NCBI GenBank assembly: GCA_016209585.1
Contig: JACQVU010000480.1
Span: forward strand, 1 to 19,480
Length of the DNA: 19,480 bases
Direction: 5' to 3'
Origin: Planctomycetota bacterium
GTDB lineage: Bacteria; Planctomycetota; UBA8742; JACQVU01
Position numbers and translations under genes: made by a program. The notes below the pieces were generated by a model. The model had not been told where the DNA came from. It saw only the letters and a list, made by a program, of their open reading frames with translations, and made no database searches. Shown here one piece after another: positions 7,524 to 14,506 of the stretch. Positions within the stretch are counted from its first letter, which is position 1. Each line of letters begins with the position of its first letter.

Positions 7524-8656
7524 CAAATCTCCTCGCCCCTGAATCCCCCGTCCACGCCAACCAGTTCACTGGTGGTGAACAGGTGGTTCCGAAGGGCCTC
7601 GGCTTGATTCGCGTTCAGCCGACTGACTTTCGTCAGGCCGTTCTCCATCTCGACCACGCGCAGGAATTTCGTGTCAAGACCGGACACAAGATCGGAAGAG
7701 TGAGTCGTCAGCACGACCTGGTTGCGGGCTGTCGCCGCTTCCACAAAGAGATCGCGAAGCACCGCCATCGCGCCCGGATGGACCGTGAGTTCCGGTTCTT
7801 CAAACGCGATGAGTGACGGCGGCGGGTGCTGGTAAAGCGCCACGAGGATGGCCAGCACGCGCAGCGTGCCATCAGACTCTTGCGACAGATCGCCGACGAA
7901 TCCGTTCGCATGCTGAAGAAAGATGAAGAGACGCTTGCCAAGAGAATTCACTGAAAGGTGGTCCACCCCTGGGACGACGACCTCCAGCGCGGCCTTCAAT
8001 GCGTCGAACCCGCCGTTGGTGCGCCTGCGGATCATCCTCTTCAAGACGGATGCCAAGTTCTCACAGTGATCCGAAAGGCGCCGGTCGTTCTGCGGCGACT
8101 GCGGCTCGCGCAGCGTATTGGGATAGATGCTGTAGGTCGCCACATTCCGCAAGAAACCCAGGAGCGCCGAAAACTCCGGCATCGCTCCCATGGCCGGAAG
8201 CGCGAGCGCAAACGGTTCCACGCGCTCCAATGACCCGCCCGCACCACGCGCTGGACGGCCCGGGAGCGTCTCCCGCTCTCCGTTGCGAAAGCGGAAGGCA
8301 ACGGACTCTTCCCCTTTCTTCCCGCAGGCGGCATCTTCGGACTTGACCTTCCACGCGTCAGCCGGACCACCAATCACCACTTCGTAGGAACCGGAGAATT
8401 CCTCGGTCGACACTTCGACGCGGATCTGAACGTCGTTCGCTCCGTGCTTTGACCACCGGCGGAGCCCCTCCATTCCATCGCGCGAAATCACGGCACGCTC
8501 GACGCCTAACTGCAAGGCGTCCCGCAGGAATCGCAGCGCGTCGACCAGGTTGCTCTTCCCGGCTCCGTTTCGGCCGACAAAAACAGTGAGACGGTCGAGG
8601 TCGATATTCGCATCCTCGATGCTTTTGTAGTTCCGAATTCGAATCTTCGTGATCAC
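7523..8656 (-). CDS. ABC/OLD-type AAA ATPase (AAA_21-like), putative defence
   Basis: The 377-residue product has the RecF/SMC/OLD-like ATPase layout. The start is ITKIRIRNYKSIEDANIDL, followed by Walker A GRNGAGKS (28-35) and a long middle region. A degenerate ABC signature LSQESDGTLR begins near 257. Walker B is SLIAFEEPE (281-289) and the switch histidine is in VVLTTHSSD (about 315-322). Unlike full OLD nucleases it lacks a fused TOPRIM domain; that role is probably taken by the downstream DUF4276 protein, whose start overlaps this stop. Start: GTG 8656 sits directly before ITKIRIRNYKS and is preceded by AGCAGG at 5 bp. An ATG at 8734 would overlap the aconitase 3' end and add a charged non-homologous leader. 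The gene lies 38 bp downstream of aconitase on the same strand and could be read through from it. Lower GC suggests acquisition. Confidence 0.87.
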   Translation of the reverse strand: MITKIRIRNYKSIEDANIDLDRLTVFVGRNGAGKSNLVDALRFLRDALQLGVERAVISRDGMEGLRRWSKHGANDVQIRVEVSTEEFSGSYEVVIGGPADAWKVKSEDAACGKKGEESVAFRFRNGERETLPGRPARGAGGSLERVEPFALALPAMGAMPEFSALLGFLRNVATYSIYPNTLREPQSPQNDRRLSDHCENLASVLKRMIRRRTNGGFDALKAALEVVVPGVDHLSVNSLGKRLFIFLQHANGFVGDLSQESDGTLRVLAILVALYQHPPPSLIAFEEPELTVHPGAMAVLRDLFVEAATARNQVVLTTHSSDLVSGLDTKFLRVVEMENGLTKVSRLNANQAEALRNHLFTTSELVGVDGGFRGEEI

Positions 8657-8694
8657 GTGAACCTGCTCTTTGTCTCTCTCATCCCGCGCCCCCC

Positions 8695-10944
8695 TCACTT
8701 CATCAGATTCAACGCGCTTCCCGCCGTGAACCACTTCACCTGCTCGGCGTTGAACGAGTGCTTCAGATCCACCTTCTCGCTCGACCCGTCCCGGTGCGCG
8801 ATGGTCAGCGTCACCCGGCTGCCGGGGGAGAGTGTGTCGAGGCCGGAGAGGGTGAGGCGATCGTCCTCGCGCACTTTGTCGTAGTCGGCGGCGTTCACGA
8901 ACGTCAGGGGCAGCATGCCCTGCTTCTTGAGGTTCGTTTCGTGGATGCGTGCGAAACCGCGTGTGATCACCGCGCCGCCGCCGAGGAAGCGGGGCGACAT
9001 GGCCGCGTGCTCGCGCGACGACCCTTCGCCGTAGTTCTCATCGCCCACGGCCACCCAGCAGATGCCGCGCGCCTTGTAGTCGCGCGCGATTGTCGCGAAC
9101 GGCGCGTCTTTCTCGCCCGTGAGCGCGTTCGCGCCCACACCGGCCTTTCCCGTGAAGGCGTTCACCGCGCCGTTGAACATGTTGTCGGAAATGTTGTCGA
9201 GGTGGCCGCGGAACTTGAGCCAGGGGCCCGCCGGGGAAATGTGGTCCGTCGTGCACTTGCCCTTCGCCTTGAGAAGCACGGGCATGTCGACGAATGTCTT
9301 CGGGTCGTTGCGCTTGAAGGGTTCGAGAATCTGCAACCGTTTCGACTGGGGCGAAACGGCGACCGACACTTTCGACCCGTCGGCCGGGGGGTCGATGAAC
9401 CCCTCCGTGTCGGGCAGGAAGCCCTTGTCGGGCAGGTCGGGCGCGGCGGGTGGCGACAGACGCCAGGGTTTGCCGTCGGCGCCGGGCAGGTCGTCGGTGA
9501 TGGGGTTGAAGTCAAGGCGGCCCGCGAGCGCCAAGGCGGTGACGATCTCGGGGCTGGCGAGGAACGAAAGCGTGCCCGCGTTGCCGTCGTTGCGTTTGGC
9601 GAAATTGCGGTTGTACGACGAAATGATGGAGTTCTTCTCCCCCTCCTTGATGTCGTCGCGCTTCCACTGGCCGATGCACGGGCCGCACGCGTTCGCCAGC
9701 ACCTTGCCGCCGATATCGGCGAGGGCCTTCGCCTGCCCGTCGCGTTGAATGGTCAGGTGCACCTGCTCGGACCCCGGCGTTACCCAGAACGCCGTGACGG
9801 CCTTCGCCCCTTTCGCCGTCGCCTGCCGCGCGACGTGGGCCGAGCGACCCATGTCTTCATACGACGAATTGGTGCACGAGCCGATGAGGGCGGCGGTGAG
9901 GCGCGTGGGGTAGTTGTTCTTCTTCGCGTCGTCCTTCAGACGAGATATGGGCCGCGCCAAGTCGGGCGAGTGCGGGCCGACGACGTACGGCTCCAGCGTG
10001 GAGAGGTCGATTTCCAGCACGAGGTCGCAGAATTTCTCGGGCGATTTCGTCACGGCGGCGTCTTGACGAAGGGCGGCGGCGTGCTTCGCCGCCAGATCGG
10101 CCACGTTCGCGCGGTTCGTCTTGCGGAGGTAAGCGCCGGTGCGCTCGTCGAACGGGAAGAGCGACGTGGTGGCGCCCAGTTCCGCCCCCATGTTCGTCAC
10201 CGTCGCCCTCCCCGTGAGGCTGATGGACTGCACGCCCTCTCCGACGTACTCGACGATGCGGTTCGTGCCGCCTTCGACGGTGAGTTGCTCCAGCACCTTG
10301 AGAATGATGTCTTTCCCCGACGTCCACCCGCCGAGTTTGCCCTTGAGCACCACAGCCACGAATGAGGGGTAGAGCACTTCCCACGGCATGCCCACCATGG
10401 CGTCCACGGCGTCGGCGCCGCCCACGCCGACGGCCGCCATACCCATGCCGCCGGCGTTGGGCGTGTGCGAGTCGGTCCCCAGCATGAGGCCGCCGGGGAA
10501 GGCGTAGTTCTCGAGCACCACCTGATGAATGATGCCCGCCCCCGGCTTCCAGAACCCCATGCCGTACCTCGCCCCGGCCGAGCGAAGGAACTCGTACACC
10601 TCCCTGTTCGTGTCGAGCGCCGCGCTGAGGTCGTCCTTCGCGCCGACGCGCGCCTGGATGAGGTGATCGCAGTGTATCGTCGTCGGCGTCGCCACCTTCG
10701 CCTTGCCCGACTGCATGAACTGAAGGATCGCCATCTGCGCCGTGGCGTCCTGCAGCGCGACGCGATCCGGCTGAAGCAGGGCGAAGTCTTTCCCCCGCGC
10801 CAGCGCCGGTTGGCGGGGGTCGGCCATGTGCGACCAGAGGATCTTCTCGCCGAGCGTGAGGTCGTGCCCCAGCACCTTGCGGGCGTGGGCGTGGGCGGCG
10901 GGAAGTTTCTCGTAAAGCGCGCGGATCGGGGCGATGTCGAGCAT
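8695..10944 (-). CDS. acn: Aconitate hydratase, mitochondrial type
   Basis: The 749-residue enzyme interconverts citrate and isocitrate via cis-aconitate in the TCA cycle, using a 4Fe-4S cluster. The cluster cysteines are C357 in GSCTNSSYED and C420/C423 in ANACGPCIGQW. Other family marks are TTIHCDHLIQA (88-98), GTDSHTPNAGGMG (156-168), RNFAKRNDGN in the C-terminal half, and the swivel-domain active-site loop DENYGEGSSREHAA. Length and motifs match the mitochondrial ACO2 class rather than bacterial AcnA or AcnB. The start is ATG 10944 (MLDIAPIRALYEKL). A longer frame to 11124 would pass through a candidate promoter and has no family similarity. No strong ribosome site is visible. The ATPase/DUF4276 pair follows on the same strand, with no functional link apparent. 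Confidence 0.96.
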   Translation of the reverse strand: MLDIAPIRALYEKLPAAHAHARKVLGHDLTLGEKILWSHMADPRQPALARGKDFALLQPDRVALQDATAQMAILQFMQSGKAKVATPTTIHCDHLIQARVGAKDDLSAALDTNREVYEFLRSAGARYGMGFWKPGAGIIHQVVLENYAFPGGLMLGTDSHTPNAGGMGMAAVGVGGADAVDAMVGMPWEVLYPSFVAVVLKGKLGGWTSGKDIILKVLEQLTVEGGTNRIVEYVGEGVQSISLTGRATVTNMGAELGATTSLFPFDERTGAYLRKTNRANVADLAAKHAAALRQDAAVTKSPEKFCDLVLEIDLSTLEPYVVGPHSPDLARPISRLKDDAKKNNYPTRLTAALIGSCTNSSYEDMGRSAHVARQATAKGAKAVTAFWVTPGSEQVHLTIQRDGQAKALADIGGKVLANACGPCIGQWKRDDIKEGEKNSIISSYNRNFAKRNDGNAGTLSFLASPEIVTALALAGRLDFNPITDDLPGADGKPWRLSPPAAPDLPDKGFLPDTEGFIDPPADGSKVSVAVSPQSKRLQILEPFKRNDPKTFVDMPVLLKAKGKCTTDHISPAGPWLKFRGHLDNISDNMFNGAVNAFTGKAGVGANALTGEKDAPFATIARDYKARGICWVAVGDENYGEGSSREHAAMSPRFLGGGAVITRGFARIHETNLKKQGMLPLTFVNAADYDKVREDDRLTLSGLDTLSPGSRVTLTIAHRDGSSEKVDLKHSFNAEQVKWFTAGSALNLMK

Positions 10945-10996
10945 GGGTGGCGAGGGTGGCGGGCGGGAAGAACCTGGCGAAGCGGTACGACAGCCG

Positions 10997-11025
10997 ATTA
11001 TCCGGCGCGCGGAGAGGGGGTTCAA
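10997..11025 (-). promoter_or_regulatory. Candidate sigma-70-type promoter for aconitase
   Basis: On the minus strand, TTGAAC (11025-11020) and GATAAT (11002-10997) are separated by 17 bp. They match the -35 and -10 consensus at 4 and 5 of 6 positions. The aconitase ATG at 10944 lies about 50 bp downstream of the -10 box. The AT-rich hexamer stands out in this GC-rich DNA. No start-site data support it. Confidence 0.45.
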
Positions 11026-11125
11026 ACGGATTTGGCCGGCGGGTGGTTGTCCACCGTCGCGGCGCGGGCGTCTGGCGTCTCGAGGGGATCCCGTCCTCTT
11101 CAGCCTCGCGGCGGGTAAAGTCACT

Positions 11126-11140
11126 TTGCGTCAGGCGCAA
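11126..11140. promoter_or_regulatory. Small inverted repeat TTGCG-N5-CGCAA, possible operator
   Basis: TTGCG (11126-11130) and CGCAA (11136-11140) are perfect inverted half-sites with a 5-bp spacer. They sit 5 bp before TTGACA at 11146-11151, which could be a -35 box although no good -10 follows at 16-18 bp. Chance occurrence of a 5-bp-arm repeat is easy, so confidence is low. Confidence 0.25.
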
Positions 11141-11195
11141 GGCATTTGACATGGGCGGGCTCTCCATACCGTACTTCTCGTCACTCATTGCCGCG

Positions 11196-11225
11196 TTCGC
11201 ACGCGTTTCGTGGGCGATTTATCAT
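11196..11225 (+). promoter_or_regulatory. Candidate sigma-70-type promoter for the secreted repeat protein
   Basis: TTCGCA (11196-11201) and TATCAT (11220-11225) are 18 bp apart, matching -35 and -10 consensus at 4 and 5 of 6 positions. The -10 lies in the only AT-rich patch of the gap. The gene's ATG at 11331 is about 100 bp downstream, leaving a moderately long leader. Confidence 0.35.
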
Positions 11226-11330
11226 TATTTCGCCATGGCGCGGGATTTGCTTCCCGTTCGGGCGCTCGCTGAGGGGAGTGTGGCTTGGAGGTCCCAGGAG
11301 CGATCCGACGGTTCCGGGGGAGGCGATTCC

Positions 11331-13466
11331 ATGCGTCGTCAAATTCTCGGCCGTCTGGTGGAGTGGATGGGCATCCTGGCGGGTGGGGCGGTGCTGGGCG
11401 CGTTCGCGTCGCAGAGCGAGCCGGACGCCGCGCGACGGTGGCCGGGCGCTTGCGCCGCGGCGACGGAGAGCGTTCGGGAAACGGCGGCTTCCGTGCGGGA
11501 TGAGCCGGAGCGCATGGTCTGGTCGCCGCAGCCATCGGATGAGGCGACCACGCCAGCCGGGGCGCCGGCGGCGCGTGCGCTCCAGGAAGCGCCCGCGCCG
11601 GCCGCGACCTCGCCGGAAGCGAACGGAAACGAGTTTGTGAAAGGCACGGTGAGAACGCAGGCGTACGAACCGCTGGCGGGCGTGCGGGTGAGAATCCGGC
11701 CGGACCTTTCGCCGCCTGAGAACCGCGGCGGGCAGACCCCCGTTCGGGCGATCGAGGGCGAGGCAACGAGCGCCCTTCTGGACCGCATCCACCAGCGTTA
11801 CGCGTGGGCGCGGGAAACGACCACCGACCGGGACGGGCGGTTCCGCTTCGAGCGACTTCCGTTCGGCTGGACCGTGGTGGAACCGCGTCTTGCGGGATTC
11901 GCGTTCCGTTCGGGGGGGCAACATTCCCAGGCAAGGGTGAAGACCTCAGCCGTCCTGGATTTCATCGCTTGCGCCGTGGCGACGTTGGACGTCGATATCG
12001 TTCTTCCCGACGGGAGCAGGCCGCCGGACGCTGACATCGTGCTTGAAGACCGAGACCAGAGTTCGAATCAGCGCAGCCATTCCTGGACCACTGAATCGCC
12101 TCGTCTCCCATTGGAACCGGGTCGATGGAGCATGCGTGTGCGGGGTCAACTCCCCGACGGCACGGGCTTCAATGGGTGGAAGGAGGAGATCGCGGCGCCG
12201 ACGGAAGGAACAGCGACCAAGGTGAGGATTGAAGCCGTCCTCCAGGCGGACATCTGGGGCCACGTGGACGTCGCCGCGGGGTTGCAGCCCGGGGAAGTGA
12301 CGGTCGCGTGCCGGGCGACCGGCGGGTCGAGCGACGGCGTGGAGCCACCAGATGTCAATTACACGCGGTGCGTCTCCGTGAGTCGAAGCGAGGGCTACCA
12401 GTTTCGCTTCGAGAACCTGGCGCCGGGCGCCTACGAGGTCGGCGCCGCGTATCGGTGCGGCGTATCCGACGACGGCGTCGCGAACGCCGACTCCGACTGG
12501 ACAAGTGTCACGCTCGGCGCGCGGTCGGTCAGGTGCGAGATCAGGCTGCCGGAAATCGTCCCGCCGGACTACCTGCTTCTGCGAGTCACCGACTCCACCG
12601 GCGCGCCCGCGCCTGACGCGCGTGTCTCCACGTACCGGCTTTCGTCCGACTCCGCTGAACGCGATTACCGCGATCAACGAGAGGAGCCTATTCCGTGTGC
12701 CGACGGTTCCGTCTGGTATCCACGCCCCTTTGAAGGCTCCCCATCGGACGACGAGGAACGCGTCCGCGGGGCAGCCGTGTTATGGGTTGACGCGGGCGCG
12801 TCCGGCGAAGCCGTTGTCGATTGTCCACCGGGAACGCGCCGCCTGCACGTGCGCGCGCAGAAGCCGGCCGAGGTGAACGTGGTGATCGACGGGTACAACG
12901 CGGAGGCGGCACGCGGCACTGTCCGGGTGCACGTCGTCCCGGCGCGCCAGGACTTGTGCCACTGGGCAAGGGACGAGGGGTCCAGTGTTGTCCCTTCGCC
13001 GGAAAACATCGACAGCGATGGGCAGGTGCGCGTTCGCTACCCTCTGCGGGGGCAAGTCGAGGTGGACGTCCTCGTGGTGTCGTCTGATGCCTATGGCACA
13101 CGACACAGTTGGCGCTATTCGCATCCGGCGTCGGTTCACGGCGAGTCCTGCGAGATTCACGTCCCCATGCCGAGGCTTCATACGCTTTCGTTACGAAACG
13201 TGCCAGCCTCGGCGCAGCAGGTGGTCGCCGCCTCAAACGAGCGCGAGACCCCCTACTTCGTCCGACGCGGGAACAAGGACGAAAGCGGAACGTGGACCAT
13301 GACCGCGCTACCCGAGGGCCAGTATCGCGTGCAGGTCGAAACCAGCGAAACCGTCGGCAACGGCGACAACCTCTCCCGCGCGCGCGCGATGACCGTGAAC
13401 CTGTTCGCCGACCTGACCATTCCGTGGGAGGAGGAGGGGGCGATAGTCGCCACGCCGGGCCGATGA
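11331..13466 (+). CDS. Membrane-anchored or secreted protein with carboxypeptidase-regulatory-like repeats
   Basis: The 711-residue protein begins MRRQILGRLVEWMGILAGGAV, a short basic n-region and a hydrophobic segment (about 10-27) acting as signal peptide or anchor. An Ala/Pro-rich linker follows (about 30-98). The rest reads as successive beta-sandwich-like units. The clearest is KGTVRTQAYEPLAGVRVRI (104-122) closing with TTTDRDGRFRFERLPFG (163-179), the pattern of carboxypeptidase-regulatory-like domains. Later units repeat the phrases QFRFENLAPGAYEV and TMTALPEGQYRVQVE. Such proteins are usually extracytoplasmic and structural or carbohydrate-associated. No catalytic motif or sorting signal was found. 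Start ATG 11331 has GGGGGAGG 7 bp upstream, while earlier in-frame ATGs lack one. It converges on the toxin gene with a 32-bp gap. Function unknown. Confidence 0.75.
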   Translation: MRRQILGRLVEWMGILAGGAVLGAFASQSEPDAARRWPGACAAATESVRETAASVRDEPERMVWSPQPSDEATTPAGAPAARALQEAPAPAATSPEANGNEFVKGTVRTQAYEPLAGVRVRIRPDLSPPENRGGQTPVRAIEGEATSALLDRIHQRYAWARETTTDRDGRFRFERLPFGWTVVEPRLAGFAFRSGGQHSQARVKTSAVLDFIACAVATLDVDIVLPDGSRPPDADIVLEDRDQSSNQRSHSWTTESPRLPLEPGRWSMRVRGQLPDGTGFNGWKEEIAAPTEGTATKVRIEAVLQADIWGHVDVAAGLQPGEVTVACRATGGSSDGVEPPDVNYTRCVSVSRSEGYQFRFENLAPGAYEVGAAYRCGVSDDGVANADSDWTSVTLGARSVRCEIRLPEIVPPDYLLLRVTDSTGAPAPDARVSTYRLSSDSAERDYRDQREEPIPCADGSVWYPRPFEGSPSDDEERVRGAAVLWVDAGASGEAVVDCPPGTRRLHVRAQKPAEVNVVIDGYNAEAARGTVRVHVVPARQDLCHWARDEGSSVVPSPENIDSDGQVRVRYPLRGQVEVDVLVVSSDAYGTRHSWRYSHPASVHGESCEIHVPMPRLHTLSLRNVPASAQQVVAASNERETPYFVRRGNKDESGTWTMTALPEGQYRVQVETSETVGNGDNLSRARAMTVNLFADLTIPWEEEGAIVATPGR

Positions 13467-13498
13467 CCGCCCACCAGCGGTGAAGTCCTGACGAGCCG

Positions 13499-13822
13499 CT
13501 ACGGCGACTCGGATGAAAACCCGGCCTCCTCAAGAAACCGCTGGAGCAGTTTGCCTTCGAGCCTGCCCTTACGGCGGCTGAAAACGTCGTGGGGAAGTTC
13601 GAACAGCGATACGAAATGAATGTAACATGACTTGGTCAAGCCGGTGGCTTTGAAGTCGGGATGGTCAACATCCAGGAAGAAACACTCTTCCCGCCGGTAG
13701 CACTGGCCGGAAACCGGGAAACAGCAAAACGTCTCGCCACGTTGTTCCATGATCAGCCAAGGGCGTTCGTCGGGGCAGTCGTTCCACGTGACCCGCGCGT
13801 ACCAGATTTCGTGACGCTCCAT
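13499..13822 (-). CDS. PemK/MazF-like toxin, partner of a Panacea antitoxin
   Basis: The 107-residue protein has the pattern of the PemK/MazF (CcdB/PemK fold) family. EIWYARVTWNDCPDERPWLIM (5-25) corresponds to the N-terminal strands and the RPxL(I/V) motif. DVDHPDFKATGLTKSCYIHFVSLFEL (51-76) corresponds to the second strand pair, and KGRLEGKLLQRFLEEAG (85-101) to the C-terminal helix. Family members cut mRNA or other RNA and arrest growth; activity here is inferred. The ATG at 13822 is 7 bp downstream of the stop of the Panacea gene, giving an antitoxin-first operon. The ribosome site is weak, which would favour antitoxin excess. GC is lower than in neighbouring genes (36 of 60 bases at 13681-13740). 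It could be an inactive or divergent PemK-like protein, since identity to known toxins cannot be measured here. Confidence 0.68.
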   Translation of the reverse strand: MERHEIWYARVTWNDCPDERPWLIMEQRGETFCCFPVSGQCYRREECFFLDVDHPDFKATGLTKSCYIHFVSLFELPHDVFSRRKGRLEGKLLQRFLEEAGFSSESP

Positions 13823-13829
13823 GCGCTGG

Positions 13830-14411
13830 CTAGAGATCCGTCTCCGTGACCCGAAATGGGGAGACCATATGCCGCATCGTGACGTGGGAGATCACCGCGC
13901 GACCGTGGCGGAAACGATCTTCGCCCCCGTGGTGCTTCAGAATCGTCTCATACGGAATAGGCGCGGATGTGTCCTTCAAGCAGGCCTCCTGAAATTCCGG
14001 AAACCTGTGCGTCTCGTCAACCAGGGACCATGTTTCTTTCGCCCCGTGGGTGAAAAAAACGTCGTCCAGCGCCCGCCGTTCGCTGTCGGTAAGCGCGGGA
14101 TCGTTTGTCACCGCCTCCGGACGGAGACGCACATGATAGTCGTCAGTCTGGATCCTGCTCACCACCGCCTCTCGCCATTCCTGAACCTGTCCGTCGAGAA
14201 GATCCAGACAGTTGGACGGGACCGGGCCATGTTTCATCGCGACCTGCGAGTCGCCCGTGATCGGATACCCTTCTCGAAGGAAATGCTCCCGATCAGCCAG
14301 GTAGAGCAGTTTCATCAGTTTTACTTTGTCACACTCTCCGCCCGAACGGCGGAGAATGTCTACCATGCAGGCAATGGCCTTCTTCGGGTCGAACTGGAAG
14401 CGAATACGCAT
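13830..14411 (-). CDS. Panacea-domain (DUF4065, SocA/GepA-like) antitoxin
   Basis: The 193-residue protein carries the Panacea signature: AIACMVDILRRSG (12-24), KVKLMKLLYLADREHFLREG (29-48), ITGDSQVAMKHGPVPSNCLDLL (51-72), and a C-terminal half with LTDSERRALDDVF (107-119) and LVDETHRFPEFQEA (130-143). Panacea is known as an antitoxin domain that pairs with many unrelated toxin types, and SocA from Caulobacter is a relative acting as a proteolysis adaptor. Here the next gene, 7 bp downstream, encodes a PemK/MazF-like toxin, so neutralisation of that protein is the natural reading. The start is ATG 14411 (MRIRFQFDPKKA). A longer frame to 14483 would cross the promoter candidate at 14438-14466 and adds an unrelated leader. 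No extra DNA-binding domain is visible, so autoregulation is uncertain. Confidence 0.82.
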   Translation of the reverse strand: MRIRFQFDPKKAIACMVDILRRSGGECDKVKLMKLLYLADREHFLREGYPITGDSQVAMKHGPVPSNCLDLLDGQVQEWREAVVSRIQTDDYHVRLRPEAVTNDPALTDSERRALDDVFFTHGAKETWSLVDETHRFPEFQEACLKDTSAPIPYETILKHHGGEDRFRHGRAVISHVTMRHMVSPFRVTETDL

Positions 14412-14437
14412 GGCGACAATCCCACGAGAACGTCCCA

Positions 14438-14466
14438 AGTGTAGCCCCTCCGTCGACCGCGTGCAA
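14438..14466 (-). promoter_or_regulatory. Candidate promoter for the Panacea/PemK operon
   Basis: On the minus strand, TTGCAC (14466-14461) and TACACT (14443-14438) lie 17 bp apart, and the antitoxin ATG (14411) begins 27 bp after the -10. The -10 matches consensus at 4 of 6 and the -35 at only 3 of 6, so this is a weak candidate. Its position within the 95-bp gap after the HDOD gene would allow independent expression of the toxin-antitoxin pair. Confidence 0.3.
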
Positions 14467-14506
14467 GTCACGGCGTCCGCCACTTCCGCCGTCCGGGTAT
14501 GGCCTT

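Larger units (their letters stand above)
10945..11330. other. Divergent intergenic region between aconitase and secreted-protein genes
   Basis: This 386-bp non-coding stretch separates two divergent genes. It holds a minus-strand promoter candidate for aconitase (10997-11025), a small GGTGG-TTGT-CCACC palindrome (11042-11055), a TTGCG-N5-CGCAA inverted repeat (11126-11140) directly before a perfect TTGACA (11146-11151), and a plus-strand promoter candidate (11196-11225). Its A+T content is locally higher around 11216-11230. In-frame ATG codons at 11151 and 11235 could extend the plus-strand gene but lack ribosome sites. No RNA gene was seen. Confidence 0.6.

Noticed and set aside
8758..10365. 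Long plus-strand frame opposite aconitase
   Set aside because: Aconitase on the minus strand is unambiguous over this whole span; the antisense translation has no recognisable fold pattern.
11042..11055. GGTGG-TTGT-CCACC palindrome upstream of the aconitase promoter
   Set aside because: Five-bp arms are expected by chance in this composition; no second copy seen.
10945..11124. 60-residue N-terminal extension of aconitase
   Set aside because: Arg/Pro-rich leader without similarity to the family, crossing a good promoter candidate; a mitochondrial-style presequence makes no sense in a bacterium.
11146..11174. Perfect TTGACA as -35 of the secreted-protein promoter
   Set aside because: No acceptable -10 hexamer at 16-18 bp; TACCGT is at 15 bp and matches poorly. 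The site at 11196-11225 scores better.
13466..13481. ACCGC-N6-GCGGT hairpin as terminator between convergent genes
   Set aside because: Only five base pairs and no T-run on either strand.
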